From Actinoplanes oblitus (GTDB lineage Bacteria; Actinomycetota; Actinomycetes; Mycobacteriales; Micromonosporaceae): 64,000 bases of DNA. The notes under the pieces are model-generated. The model searched no databases and was not told the origin of the DNA. It worked only from the letters and a program-made list of their open reading frames with translations. A program made the position numbers and the translations under genes. Where the stretch lies: the NCBI RefSeq assembly GCF_030252345.1, contig NZ_CP126980.1, positions 4,665,501 to 4,729,500 of the forward strand, written 5' to 3'. Positions 28,401 through 37,337 of this stretch are shown here, piece by piece; positions within the stretch are counted from its first letter, which is position 1; each line of letters starts with the position of its first letter.

Positions 28401-30710
28401 GTGACCAGCAAGCGACTCCCCGTATTGTTCCTAGAAGACATCGTTCTGCTTCCGGGCATGGTCGTCCCGATCGAACTCGACGAGGCCGCCCAGGCCGCCG
28501 TCGACGCGGCCCGCACCTCGGCCGGTTCGGAACTGCTCATCGCGCCGCGCCTGGAGGATCGGTACGCCTCGCACGGCGTGGTGGCCAGCGTCCGGCAGGT
28601 CGGCAAGTCCCGCGGCGGTGCCCCGGCCGCGGTGTTGCGGACCGGTGTGCGCGCCCGCATCGGCAGCGGCGTGACCGGTCCCGGCGCGGCGCTCTGGGTG
28701 GAGGCCGAACCGGTCGCGATCGGCGCGCCGAGTGAGCACGCCCGCGAGCTCGCCGCCGAATACAAGCAGCTGGTGGTCAACGTGCTGCAGCGCCGCGAGG
28801 CGTGGCAGGTGATCGAGTCGGTGAGCGCCATCGACGATCCCGGCGACCTGGCGGACACCGCCGGCTGGGCGCCCTACCTGTCCAACGACCGCAAACGCGA
28901 GCTGCTGGAGACACCCGATGTGGAGGCCCGGCTGCGGCTGCTGATCGAGTGGACCCGCGACTTCTTGACCGAGTCCGAGGTCAACGACACCATCGAGGCG
29001 GACGTCCGCGAGTCCGTCGAGAAGCGCAACCGCGAATACCTGCTCCGCGAGCAGCTCAAGGCGATCCGCAAGGAGCTCGGCGAGGGCGAACCGGACGGCA
29101 ACGACGACTACCGGGCCCGGGTGGAGGCCGCCGAGTTGCCCGACGCGGTCCGCGAGGCGGCGCTGGGCGAGGTCGGCAAGCTGGAACGCGCCGGCGACCA
29201 GAACCCGGAGGCCGGCTGGATCCGGACCTGGCTGGACACGGTGCTCGATCTGCCGTGGACGGTGCGCACCACCGACACCACCGACCTCGGCGCGGCCCGC
29301 GCGGTCCTGGACGCCGACCACCACGGCCTGGACGAGGTCAAGGAGCGGATCGTCGAATACCTCGGGATCCGCGCCCGCCGCGAGGAGCGCGGCCTGTCCG
29401 TCGTCGGCGGCCGCGGCTCCGGCGCGGTGATCCTGCTGGCCGGCCCGCCCGGCGTCGGCAAGACCTCGCTCGGCGAGTCGGTCGCCCGGACCCTCGGCCG
29501 CAAGTTCGTCCGGGTCGCCCTCGGCGGCGTCCGCGACGAGGCGGAGATCCGCGGACACCGCCGGACCTACGTCGGCGCCCTGCCCGGCCGGATCGTGCGC
29601 GCCATCCGGGAGGCCGGCTCGATGAACCCGGTGGTGCTGCTCGACGAGGTGGACAAGGTCGGCAGCGACTACCGCGGCGACCCCGCGGCGGCACTGCTGG
29701 AGGTGCTCGACCCGGCGCAGAACCACACCTTCCGCGACCACTACCTCGATCTCGACCTGGACCTGTCCGACGTGCTCTTCATCGCCACCGCGAACGTCCT
29801 GGAGACGATCCCGCAGGCGCTGTTCGACCGGATGGAGCTGATCTCCATCGACGGGTACACCGAGAACGACAAGGTCGCCATCGCCCGCGACTTTCTGGTG
29901 CCCCGGCAGCTGGAGCGGGCCGCCCTCCGGGAGGGCGAGGTGACCGTCACCGACGACGCCCTGCGCGAGATCGCCGCCAATTACACCCGGGAAGCCGGCG
30001 TACGCTCGTTCGAGCGCCTGCTCGCCAAGGCGTTCCGCAAGGTGGCCCTCGGGCAGCTGCCGGCCACCGTCGAGGCCGGCGACCTCAAGGACCTGATCGG
30101 CCGGCCCCGGTTCACCCCCGAGTCGGGCGAGCGCACCGCGGTCCCCGGCGTGGCCACCGGTCTCGCCGTCACCGGGATGGGCGGCGACGTGCTCTACATC
30201 GAGGCGTCGCTGCTGCCCGGCGACAAGGGCGGGCTGTCGGTCACCGGGCAGCTCGGCGACGTGATGAAGGAGTCGGCGCAGATCGCCCTCTCCTACGTCC
30301 GGGCGCACGCCGAGGAGCTCGGCATCTCGCCGGAGCAGCTGGACCATCCGATCCACCTGCACGTGCCGGCCGGCGCGGTGCCCAAGGACGGGCCGTCCGC
30401 CGGTGTCACGATGACGACGGCACTGGTGTCGCTGCTGCTCGGCCGCAACGTGCGCGCCGAGGTGGGGATGACCGGCGAGGTGTCGCTGACCGGCCGGGTC
30501 CTGCCGATCGGCGGGGTGAAGCAGAAGCTGCTCGCCGCCCAGCGGGCCGGTCTCACCGAGGTGTACCTGCCGCGGCGCAACGAGCCCGACCTGGACGATG
30601 TCCCGGCCGACGTCCTCGCGGCGCTGACCGTGCACGTCGTCGCGGACGTGCGGGAGATCCTCGCCTCCGCGCTGGAGCCGGTCTCCACCGGCGTCGCCGC
30701 GGCGGCCTGA
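28401..30710 (+). CDS. lon: ATP-dependent protease Lon
   Basis: 769 residues with the standard LonA order: N-terminal substrate domain (LPVLFLEDIVLLPGMVVPIEL), central coiled region (NREYLLREQLKAIRKELGEGE), AAA+ module with Walker A GPPGVGKTS at about 348 and Walker B VVLLDEVDK, then the proteolytic domain with Ser666 in PKDGPSAGVT and Lys707 in GGVKQK. It degrades misfolded and regulatory proteins in the cytoplasm. GTG start at 28401 with GGAGGTG upstream. The HAIR-like element suggests heat or proteotoxic-stress control. It is convergent with a clpP pair across a shared terminator. Confidence 0.97.
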   Translation: MTSKRLPVLFLEDIVLLPGMVVPIELDEAAQAAVDAARTSAGSELLIAPRLEDRYASHGVVASVRQVGKSRGGAPAAVLRTGVRARIGSGVTGPGAALWVEAEPVAIGAPSEHARELAAEYKQLVVNVLQRREAWQVIESVSAIDDPGDLADTAGWAPYLSNDRKRELLETPDVEARLRLLIEWTRDFLTESEVNDTIEADVRESVEKRNREYLLREQLKAIRKELGEGEPDGNDDYRARVEAAELPDAVREAALGEVGKLERAGDQNPEAGWIRTWLDTVLDLPWTVRTTDTTDLGAARAVLDADHHGLDEVKERIVEYLGIRARREERGLSVVGGRGSGAVILLAGPPGVGKTSLGESVARTLGRKFVRVALGGVRDEAEIRGHRRTYVGALPGRIVRAIREAGSMNPVVLLDEVDKVGSDYRGDPAAALLEVLDPAQNHTFRDHYLDLDLDLSDVLFIATANVLETIPQALFDRMELISIDGYTENDKVAIARDFLVPRQLERAALREGEVTVTDDALREIAANYTREAGVRSFERLLAKAFRKVALGQLPATVEAGDLKDLIGRPRFTPESGERTAVPGVATGLAVTGMGGDVLYIEASLLPGDKGGLSVTGQLGDVMKESAQIALSYVRAHAEELGISPEQLDHPIHLHVPAGAVPKDGPSAGVTMTTALVSLLLGRNVRAEVGMTGEVSLTGRVLPIGGVKQKLLAAQRAGLTEVYLPRRNEPDLDDVPADVLAALTVHVVADVREILASALEPVSTGVAAAA

Positions 30711-30715
30711 CCGGC

Positions 30716-30749
30716 GGGTGCGCCGGAGCCGCACGGCTCCGGCGCACCC
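30716..30749. terminator. Bidirectional terminator between lon and clpP
   Basis: A 15-bp perfect stem, GGGTGCGCCGGAGCC with its complement, around a GCAC loop. It fills the 44-base gap between the lon stop and the clpP stop on the other strand. Confidence 0.85.
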
Positions 30750-30754
30750 CGCCG

Positions 30755-31369
30755 TCAGGCGGCGTTGAGCCGGTAGGACCGCGGCTCCCGGTGGGTGATC
30801 ACCCGGTCGGCGAGCCCGTAGGCGACCGCGTCCTGCGCCGACAGGGCCAGCTTGCGGTCGGTGTCCTCGCGGATCTTGGTGGCCGGATGTCCGGTGTGCT
30901 CGGCCAGGATCTGGTCCATCTCGGCCCGCACCCGGGCCACCTCCTTGGCCTCCACCGCCAGGTCCGGCAGGGTGCCCCGGGCCTGGCTGGACATCTGGTG
31001 CAGGGTGACCTTGGCGTGCCGCAGCACCGAGCGTTTGCCCGGCGTGCCGGCCGCCAGTAGCGCCGCGGCCGACGACGCGGCCTGCCCGACGCAGATGGTG
31101 GCGATGTCGCAGCGGACGAAGTTCATGGTGTCGTAGATCGCCGTCAGCGCGCTGAACGAGCCGCCGGGGGAGTTGATGTACAGCCCGATCTCCTGCTCCC
31201 CGCTGGACTCCAGGTGGATCAGCTGGGCGATCACCACGTTGGCGACCCCGTCGTCGATCTCGGTGCCGAGGAAGATGATCCGGTCCGCCAGCAGCCGTGA
31301 GTAGACGTCGAAGGCGCGCTCCCCGCTCGGCGTCTTCTCCACCACCGTCGGGATCGTGTACTGGCTCAT
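30755..31369 (-). CDS. clpP: ClpP-family serine protease subunit (second of pair)
   Basis: 204 residues. [20 protein letters not shown] is the oxyanion loop, [14 protein letters not shown] contains catalytic Ser99, and LHQMSS contains His124. Two positions differ from the usual GQAASMGA and HQPxGG, which may mark a specialised subunit. Its start overlaps the stop of the other clpP by four bases, so equal amounts are made. Actinomycetes build mixed ClpP rings that work with ClpX/ClpC unfoldases, none of which is encoded here. This pair is probably an accessory set like Streptomyces clpP3-clpP4 rather than the housekeeping one; that is inference. Confidence 0.9.
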   Translation of the reverse strand: MSQYTIPTVVEKTPSGERAFDVYSRLLADRIIFLGTEIDDGVANVVIAQLIHLESSGEQEIGLYINSPGGSFSALTAIYDTMNFVRCDIATICVGQAASSAAALLAAGTPGKRSVLRHAKVTLHQMSSQARGTLPDLAVEAKEVARVRAEMDQILAEHTGHPATKIREDTDRKLALSAQDAVAYGLADRVITHREPRSYRLNAA

Positions 31370-31974
31370 GCGCTCAGTCCCATCGGCTGGCGGGCCATTT
31401 CCGGGCGTACGTCGTCCACGCTGTCGATGATGTGGTCGATCAGGCCGTACGCCCGTGCCTCCTCGGCGGTGAACCAGCGATCGCGGCGGCTGTCCAGCTC
31501 CACCGTGTCGTACGGCTGGCCGGTGTGCTCGGCGGTCAGCCGCAGCAGCATCTGGCCGAGCCGTTCCAGCTGGTTGGCGTAGATCTCCACGTCCGCCGCG
31601 GTGCCACCGAAGCCGGCCGAGCCCTGGTGCATCAGGACCTGCGCGTGCGGCAGCGCGAACCGCTTGCCGGGGGTGCCGGCGGTGAGCAGGAACTGGCCCA
31701 TGCTGCCGGCCAGCCCGAGGGCGAGGGTGCTGACGTCGTTGGGGATCAGCCGCATGGTGTCGTAGATGGCCAGCCCGGCGGTGACCGACCCGCCGGGCGA
31801 GTTGATGTACAGGCTGATCGTGCTCTGCGGGTCCTCGGCGGACAGCAGCAGCAGTTGCCCGCAGATCCGGTTGGCGATCGGGTCGTCGACCTCGGCCCCG
31901 AGCACGATGATGCGCTGGTGCAGCAGCTGGACGGCTACCTGGTCGTCGACGGAACCACTGATGGCCTGTTGCAT
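31366..31974 (-). CDS. clpP: ClpP-family serine protease subunit (first of pair)
   Basis: 202 residues from the ATG at 31972-31974, preceded by AAGGAGAAGG; an upstream in-frame ATG at 32013 lacks a site. [34 protein letters not shown] with Ser91 and [11 protein letters not shown] with His116 are the ClpP signatures. It presumably assembles with the product of the overlapping second gene into a barrel that degrades unfolded substrates handed over by a Clp ATPase. The preceding hairpin at 32002-32032 lies 28 bases upstream of the start and may terminate the GH59 transcript. Confidence 0.92.
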   Translation of the reverse strand: MQQAISGSVDDQVAVQLLHQRIIVLGAEVDDPIANRICGQLLLLSAEDPQSTISLYINSPGGSVTAGLAIYDTMRLIPNDVSTLALGLAGSMGQFLLTAGTPGKRFALPHAQVLMHQGSAGFGGTAADVEIYANQLERLGQMLLRLTAEHTGQPYDTVELDSRRDRWFTAEEARAYGLIDHIIDSVDDVRPEMARQPMGLSA

Positions 31975-32001
31975 GGCCTTCTCCTTCGGATAGGTCGGAC
32001 G

Positions 32002-32032
32002 GGCCGCCTTCACCCTCGCGGGGAAGGCGGCC
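32002..32032 (-). terminator. Hairpin between GH59 gene and clpP operon
   Basis: GGCCGCCTTC and its complement GAAGGCGGCC form a perfect 10-bp stem with an 11-base loop. It is downstream of the GH59 gene on the same strand and upstream of clpP, so it may stop GH59 transcription; an operator for clpP is an alternative. Confidence 0.55.
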
Positions 32033-32051
32033 GTCCGCCCAGCCGATCTGC

Positions 32052-32130
32052 GGTCAGCAGACCCGCTCTGCCCTCAGCAGAGGCCGGCGTGCCGACCAGG
32101 CAGTGGCGGCGCCGGTGACCGTGTCACCGG
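32052..32130 (-). terminator. Cluster of short hairpins at the GH59 3' end
   Basis: Three inverted repeats follow one another: GGTC/GACC (32052-32063), CTCTGC/GCAGAG with a 5-base loop (32066-32082), and CCGGTGAC/GTCACCGG with a 3-base loop (32112-32130), the last overlapping the stop codon. Together they could stabilise or end the transcript. Confidence 0.45.
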
Positions 32131-34481
32131 ACCCACTTCTGGTTGTCGCCGCCGTTGCAGGTCCAGATCTCCAGCCGGGTGCCGTTGGCCGTGCCCTGGG
32201 CTGTCGCGTCCAGGCACTTGCCAGAGCCGACGCCGACGACGGTGCCGTCCGGGTTCACGTTCCACTGCTGGTTGGCGCCGCGGTTGCAGTCCCAGATCTG
32301 CACCTTCGCGCCGTCGGTTGTGCTCGCGCCGTCGACGTCGAGACACTTGGCGCCGTACACCTGAAGTTGCTTCGCGTCCGTCAGGGTGAAGTTCTGGTTG
32401 CTGCCGCCGTTGCAGTCCCAGAGGGCGACCTGGGTGCCGTTGGTCTGTGCGGCGCCGGGCACGTCGACGCAGCGACCGGACTGGACGCCGCGCAGGGTGC
32501 TGAGGACCGGGCCGGTGTTCGGGGTGACGCTCAGGTTGTCGAACTGGTCGGTCTGGTAGCCGACGACGCCCACGCCGGCCTGGCCGCTGCCGTAGGAGAA
32601 GTCGTTGGCCGTGCCGAGCGTCGTGTTGTCGATGCTCGCGGTGATCTGGCTGCCGGAGAAGCCGAGCTTGAGGTTGTGCCAGCTGTTGAGTCCGAGGGCG
32701 GCGCGGGTGCCGGAGGCGAGCGTGGTGTCGGTGTTGCCGGTGGTGTGCTTGACGATCGCCCAGCCGCCGTTGTTGTTGACCCGCAGCTGGTAGGCGGCCT
32801 GCCGGTTCTGCGGCCGGTTCTGGGTGTTGGCCCGGCCGAGCAGGGTGACGGTGCCGGCCTGCTGCATGTTCACGTCCAGGCCGACCGTGTAGTTCGTCCA
32901 GCCGGCGTCGCCGAACAGCGTGAACGCGTCGCTGTCGTCCTGCCAGTTGATCGGCCGCTGCGGCGTGACCTGCTGCAGGCAGATCCCGGACCGCCCGGCC
33001 GAGCAGGCGCGCGTCTCGAACGAGCCCTGCATGTCCTCGGTGTAGCGGGGCAGCTTGCGCACCGCGTACCCGTCGAAGTCATCGGTGTAGGGCAGGGCGA
33101 GACCGTGCGGGGCCGGGCCGGCCGCGGTGCCCTTGGCCTGCCCGGTCGTGGTGGTGACGGTGTAGATCCGGTTCGGCTGCAGGGTCAGCGTGTAGGAGCC
33201 GCCGGACGGCGTGACGTCGGCCTGCCTGACGAACCAGTCGGCGGTGTCCGGCGAGCCCATGTCGGTCGACCAGACGTGCACGGTGCCGGTGCTCAGCCCG
33301 CCCGAGACGGTGACGTTCACGGTCTGCGCGGCGGTGCTGCCACTGGTCTCGTAGATCGTGCTGTAGTCACTGTTGTTCGTCGACTTGAGCGACACGTAAC
33401 TGCCGTTGGCCCGGTTGCCGCCGAGATAGCCGCTCGCCGAGCTGTTGAGGTAGCGCCAGCCGGGCTTGGTGAACTGGGCGTAGTGCGCGTTCGCCCAGAG
33501 GTTCCGGCCGACGCGATAGGCCCCGGACCAGGGCGAGCCGGCGTCCATCAGGCCCACCGTGGCGTACGGGAGATTGGGGGTGATGGCGGCGATCAGCGGC
33601 CAGTTCAGGTATCCGGTGATCTCCGCGTCGAGATAACCCCGATTGACGGTACGGATGTAGGGCACCACCCCGGCGTTGTCGTCCTGGGAGCCGAACTCGC
33701 TGGCCCACAACGGCTTTCCGCTGCCGCGCGCGTTGCCGGTGGTGCTGCACGAGTCGGCCTGCGACAGGTACCCGCACACGTAGTGGTTGCCGAGCACGCC
33801 GACCGCGTTCTTGAGCGCCAGATCCGCGGCGAACTCGTCGGCCATGCCCCAGCCGCTGTCGTCACCGACGATCCGCACCGACCCGTAGCCGGCGTTGTCC
33901 AGCCCGGTCCGCAGGTTCTTGTACCAGGTGCTGTCGTGCCCGCGCTCGTTCCAGCCACCCAGGTAGCTGATCGTGAGTCCGTGCCGCTTGGCGCAGTTCA
34001 GCCACGAGATGTCGTAGTCGATCATGTCCGAGGACCAGAAGTTCCCGCCGCCGATCCAGCCGGGCGCGGTCCACGGCAGGGCGACCAGCTTGAGGTCCGG
34101 ATTGCGGGCGACGGCCTGTTCGCCCAGCCAGAACTCGTAGCCGGCGTCGCAGTTGACGTCGCCGCGCACGTGCTGGTGGCTGGGCTCGGAGCCGTCGGTG
34201 GAGTTCCCGTCGCCGCCGATCTCCAGCTTGAGCAGCTGGACGGCGGCGCCGTAGTCCGGCTTGAACAGGTAGTCCAGGATCTGGGTGCGTTGCGGCTCGG
34301 GGTAGTCGATGAGCAGGCGGGAGTTGCCGCCGCCACCGCTGATCGCTCCGACGCCGTCGAAGGTGCGACCGGCGACCGTGCCGTTGATCGCGATGGTGGT
34401 GACGGCGGCCGCGGCGGGGGCCGGAGCCGCCACGCTGCCGATGGTGACCGCGGCGACCACGGCCATGACCAAGTGACGCAT
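32124..34481 (-). CDS. Secreted GH59 galactosylceramidase-like enzyme with CBM13
   Basis: 785 residues with a Sec signal (about 1-26). FDGVGAISGGGGNSRLLIDY, EIGGDGNSTDGSEPSHQH and PWTAPGWIG are typical of galactocerebrosidase. The acid/base is Glu179 (GGWNERG) and the nucleophile Glu262 (WASEFGSQ). After the TIM barrel comes a beta-sandwich, a lectin-like domain (about 480-650), and a C-terminal ricin-type CBM13 (about 655-785) with repeated CLDV...W-C motifs. It probably removes beta-linked galactose from glycolipids or plant galactans outside the cell. Divergent from the MATE gene. A LacI-type operator candidate precedes it. Confidence 0.85.
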   Translation of the reverse strand: MRHLVMAVVAAVTIGSVAAPAPAAAAVTTIAINGTVAGRTFDGVGAISGGGGNSRLLIDYPEPQRTQILDYLFKPDYGAAVQLLKLEIGGDGNSTDGSEPSHQHVRGDVNCDAGYEFWLGEQAVARNPDLKLVALPWTAPGWIGGGNFWSSDMIDYDISWLNCAKRHGLTISYLGGWNERGHDSTWYKNLRTGLDNAGYGSVRIVGDDSGWGMADEFAADLALKNAVGVLGNHYVCGYLSQADSCSTTGNARGSGKPLWASEFGSQDDNAGVVPYIRTVNRGYLDAEITGYLNWPLIAAITPNLPYATVGLMDAGSPWSGAYRVGRNLWANAHYAQFTKPGWRYLNSSASGYLGGNRANGSYVSLKSTNNSDYSTIYETSGSTAAQTVNVTVSGGLSTGTVHVWSTDMGSPDTADWFVRQADVTPSGGSYTLTLQPNRIYTVTTTTGQAKGTAAGPAPHGLALPYTDDFDGYAVRKLPRYTEDMQGSFETRACSAGRSGICLQQVTPQRPINWQDDSDAFTLFGDAGWTNYTVGLDVNMQQAGTVTLLGRANTQNRPQNRQAAYQLRVNNNGGWAIVKHTTGNTDTTLASGTRAALGLNSWHNLKLGFSGSQITASIDNTTLGTANDFSYGSGQAGVGVVGYQTDQFDNLSVTPNTGPVLSTLRGVQSGRCVDVPGAAQTNGTQVALWDCNGGSNQNFTLTDAKQLQVYGAKCLDVDGASTTDGAKVQIWDCNRGANQQWNVNPDGTVVGVGSGKCLDATAQGTANGTRLEIWTCNGGDNQKWVR

Positions 34482-34506
34482 GAGTCACTCCTCGGGGAAG
34501 CCCGCG

Positions 34507-34523
34507 TGTGATAACGATCGACA
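34507..34523. promoter_or_regulatory. Candidate LacI-family operator upstream of the GH59 gene
   Basis: TGTGATAACGATCGACA, with CGATCG at its centre, resembles operators of actinomycete LacI-type sugar regulators. It lies 26 bases upstream of the GH59 start. The rest of 34482-34980 shows no gene. Confidence 0.35.
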
Positions 34524-34980
34524 ATGTCGCATCATGGTTGGTTGCGGGTATCCCGAAGCCTTTCGCCTCCGCATGCATCTGTCAACGTCGATGTCTTACG
34601 GAAGGTCGAGCGGTTCGCCACCGTCGCCGAACGGTCACTTCGCATCGTTGAGTGGTTGCGTTGAAGTGTGTGCAGTCAAGTCGGTACCGGCGGCCGATCG
34701 CTGCGCGCACGTCGGTCCGTGCCCGGGCCGGCCCGGCCCGCTCGGCGGTGACCGGGGCGCCTGATGCGAGCGTGCCTGTCCAGTAGCGGCTCCTGATGGC
34801 CGACCGAGATGGTTTGTGGGTTGCCACGGCTTCTTCGGACACGGTTCCCGGCCGGTGTCCACGTCCGCTTCGACAACGCCGGCGACGGACAGTTCCGCGG
34901 GCGGCAGCGGTGTGGACCAAATGGTGGCGCCGCGAATCGGGGCTTGACTCTCACCTCGTGTCAGGCCGGAAGGTACGAGC

Positions 34981-35091
34981 ATGACGCGCACTGTCGAAGA
35001 GTTCGCCGGCCTGCCGCTGCTGACCGGCTGCACGGCGGAGATGGCAGCCGGGGAAGGGTCAATCATGCGCTGGACCGGGTGGCCTTCTTGA
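34981..35091 (+). CDS. Short ORF overlapping the MATE gene start
   Basis: 36 residues from an ATG with GGAAGG upstream: MTRTVEEFAGLPLLTGCTAE then MAAGEGSIMRWTGWPS. It runs into the first codons of the MATE gene in another frame. It may be a leader peptide that couples translation, or the stub of a truncated gene; FAGLPLLTGCTAE recalls the start of cyclic-nucleotide-binding proteins. Confidence 0.3.
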   Translation: MTRTVEEFAGLPLLTGCTAEMAAGEGSIMRWTGWPS

Positions 35092-36401
35092 TCGATGAAA
35101 CGGATCTCGCCGTCGCCGGGAAGGCATCGTTGGTCGTCCCGGCGATCCGGTTTTCCGCGTCCATTCTGGTGGGGCTGCTGGCCGGCCTGGTGCTGCAGAT
35201 CTTCACCCTGGCTTTCCTGGGCCGGCTGGGCGAGGACGCGCTCTACGTGCGTGCGATATATACCCCGATCGGATTTCTGGTCCTGGCCGTCACCGAAGGG
35301 CTCGTGGTCGCCACGCAGGTATCGGCGGGAATCGCGACGCGCTCGGGGCGGCGCGACACCCTCCGGCCGTTGCCGACCTTCCTGGTGCTGGGCGGCGGCG
35401 CGTTGATCCTCACCGCCGGGGTGTTCGCCGCCGCGGCGACCCCGATCCTGAACGCGCTCGAGGTCGATCCGGCGGACCGCGGGGCAGTGCTGATCTTCGT
35501 GGTCGCGGTCTGTCTGGCTACGGTGGTGAGTCTGGTGCCGCTGGCCGGGGGCGCGGTGCTGCGAGGCATGGGACGCACGGTCGCGTCGTCGGTCCTCGCG
35601 GTCGGATTCACCGTCGTGTCCATCGGGGCCATGGTGGTGCTGCGAGTCTGGACGGACCTGGGCATGCTCGCGGTGCCGGGCGGCACGCTGACAGCCGGCG
35701 TGGTCGCCGGCGCCGCGTCATGCTGGCTGCTGCGCGGGCACCCGGCCGCCAGTTCCTGGTTCCGGCGGGACGCGGCGGCGGAACTGTGGAGGTTCGGAGC
35801 GCCGGTGGCGGTCACTTTCCTGATGCTGTCCTCGGTGAACTTCGGTTACCTGCGGGTGCTCCGCGACGCCACCAGCGCGGACATCGCCGGATTCAATCTG
35901 GGGCAGGGCGCGAGTTCCCTCTTCATGGTGGTGGCGATCGCGGTCGGGTCCGGCACGGCCATCGTCGCGAACCTGCGACAGGGGGAGGTGCGGCGGCCGA
36001 TCGACGCGGCCGGCCTGAGCGCCGCCGTGCGAATCTCCCTCCCGGCCTACGCGGGGATCGGCATCCTGGCCGTCGTGCTGCGCGATCCGCTGAGCCGGCT
36101 GCTCGCCGCGGACGAGGACGTGGCGCGGACGACCGCCGACTACTTCCTGTGGATGGGGCCGACGTACGCGGTCTTCGGCGGGACCCTGGCCGTGCTGACC
36201 TACCTGGAACAGGTGGGCCGGGCGCGGACCGCGCTCCTGCTCAACGCCGTCTACTTCGCGGTGCTGTTGGTGATCGCGTTTCTGCTTCCTCAGCCGGTCG
36301 GCAGCAACACGCTGACGAAACTGCTGGCGATCAGCAACGTCGCCGGGTTTCTGACGTGCTGGCAGAGTGCCCGATATCTGATCGATCGCGGCCGCCGGTA
36401 A
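35079..36401 (+). CDS. MATE-family multidrug/efflux transporter
   Basis: About 440 residues with roughly twelve hydrophobic segments, beginning VVPAIRFSASILVGLLAGLVLQ. ALYVRAIYTPIGFLVLAVTEGLVVATQV and LGQGASSLFMVVAIAVGSGTAIVAN are the two pseudo-symmetric MATE cores. It probably exports a small cationic or natural-product substrate using Na+ or H+. The start is uncertain: GTG 35079 is the most upstream codon fitting the topology, with no good ribosome site, so coupling to the short ORF at 34981 is possible. Convergent with the hydrolase at 36432. Confidence 0.8.
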   Translation: MAFLIDETDLAVAGKASLVVPAIRFSASILVGLLAGLVLQIFTLAFLGRLGEDALYVRAIYTPIGFLVLAVTEGLVVATQVSAGIATRSGRRDTLRPLPTFLVLGGGALILTAGVFAAAATPILNALEVDPADRGAVLIFVVAVCLATVVSLVPLAGGAVLRGMGRTVASSVLAVGFTVVSIGAMVVLRVWTDLGMLAVPGGTLTAGVVAGAASCWLLRGHPAASSWFRRDAAAELWRFGAPVAVTFLMLSSVNFGYLRVLRDATSADIAGFNLGQGASSLFMVVAIAVGSGTAIVANLRQGEVRRPIDAAGLSAAVRISLPAYAGIGILAVVLRDPLSRLLAADEDVARTTADYFLWMGPTYAVFGGTLAVLTYLEQVGRARTALLLNAVYFAVLLVIAFLLPQPVGSNTLTKLLAISNVAGFLTCWQSARYLIDRGRR

Positions 36402-36431
36402 GCGGGGAAGCGGGCGCTCACCGCCTGAACC

Positions 36432-37286
36432 TCACGGGTGGGTGGGCTCCGAGCTGACCGGGGAGAGGAAGAACTCGGCGAGGGCGTCGATCAGGTGTTT
36501 CGGAGCGCGATTCAGGGCGTCGTGATTCGCGCGCGGCACCACCAGGGTGCGGGCGTGCGGCATGACTGCGGCCAGGGCCTCGTTGGTCGGCGGCCAATAG
36601 GGCGGCCCGTCGGCGCCGCTGGCGAGCAGCACCTCCGCCTGGACGCCGGCCCACTGCCCCGGTGGACCGTCGAAACGGTGGATCAGCGCGGTCTCGTCGA
36701 GCGTGGTCGGCAGCAATTCGCCCATGGTGCGGCCGATGGGCGTACGCAAGAAGAGCTTGCACATGGCGATGCGCAGGGCGAGTGGCAGGCGGGAGGACGC
36801 CGATTCGGTGTGGACGCCGGCACCGACGATCGCCATGGCGCGGGCGATGTCGCCGGCGTCGGCTGCCTGCCGGGCGGCGGGCAGCCACCGGTACGAACCG
36901 ATGCCGTCGACCTGGACGGCCGCGTCGTAGAGGGCGAGCCGGGCGATCGGCAGCCGGCGGGCGGCGGCGCGCAGAGCGATGAAGCCGCCGCCGCTGTGGC
37001 CGATCACGTTCCCGGCTCCGGTGTGCGCCAGCAGGGCCGCGAGGTCGTCGATGTCCTGCTCGCCGTCGTAGGGCTCGGCGCGGGCGGCGGCGTCGGCGCG
37101 GCCGCGGCGGTTGTAGAGGTGCACGGTGAAGCGGTCGGCCAGCCGGCGCGCGGTGCGCCGGTACATCTCGATGGTGACACCGCCGCCGTGGACCACGACG
37201 AGGCCGGGCCCGGCGCCGGTCGAGTGGAGCACGATCTCGGCGCCGTCGGCCGCCGGGACTCGCTGGATGGTCCAGTGCTGATCCAT
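36432..37286 (-). CDS. Alpha/beta hydrolase
   Basis: 284 residues. GPGLVVVHGGGVTIEMYRR gives the oxyanion hole, NVIGHSGGGFIALRAA the nucleophilic Ser, and VPRANHDALNRAP the catalytic His. ATG at 37284-37286. It is divergent from the TetR gene at 37338 across a 51-base gap with a strong inverted repeat, so the TetR protein probably controls it. The substrate is unknown; an ester or lactone, possibly also the inducer, would fit. Confidence 0.8.
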   Translation of the reverse strand: MDQHWTIQRVPAADGAEIVLHSTGAGPGLVVVHGGGVTIEMYRRTARRLADRFTVHLYNRRGRADAAARAEPYDGEQDIDDLAALLAHTGAGNVIGHSGGGFIALRAAARRLPIARLALYDAAVQVDGIGSYRWLPAARQAADAGDIARAMAIVGAGVHTESASSRLPLALRIAMCKLFLRTPIGRTMGELLPTTLDETALIHRFDGPPGQWAGVQAEVLLASGADGPPYWPPTNEALAAVMPHARTLVVPRANHDALNRAPKHLIDALAEFFLSPVSSEPTHP

Positions 37287-37301
37287 CTCACCCTCCCTAG
37301 A

Positions 37302-37324
37302 AACTGCGAACGTAGTTCGCGGTT
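37302..37324. promoter_or_regulatory. TetR-type operator between divergent hydrolase and regulator
   Basis: AACTGCGAAC and GTTCGCGGTT form a 10-bp inverted repeat with one mismatch around GTA. It is centred in the divergent promoter, so a bound dimer could repress both genes. Confidence 0.7.
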
Positions 37325-37337
37325 TTAGAGTGTAGCG

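Noticed and set aside
28211-28858. N-terminal extension of the alpha/beta hydrolase
   Set aside because: It would overlap the lon gene antisense and has low-complexity sequence; the conserved fold starts at the ATG at 28208-28210.
32103-34511. An 802-codon plus-strand frame over the GH59 gene
   Set aside because: Val/Gly/Arg-rich shadow without a domain; the minus strand has a full GH59-CBM13 protein.
34981-35091. Possible RiPP (lasso or lanthipeptide) precursor
   Set aside because: No modifying enzyme lies nearby, and the putative core lacks the Ser/Thr/Cys pattern or the acidic residue needed for a ring.
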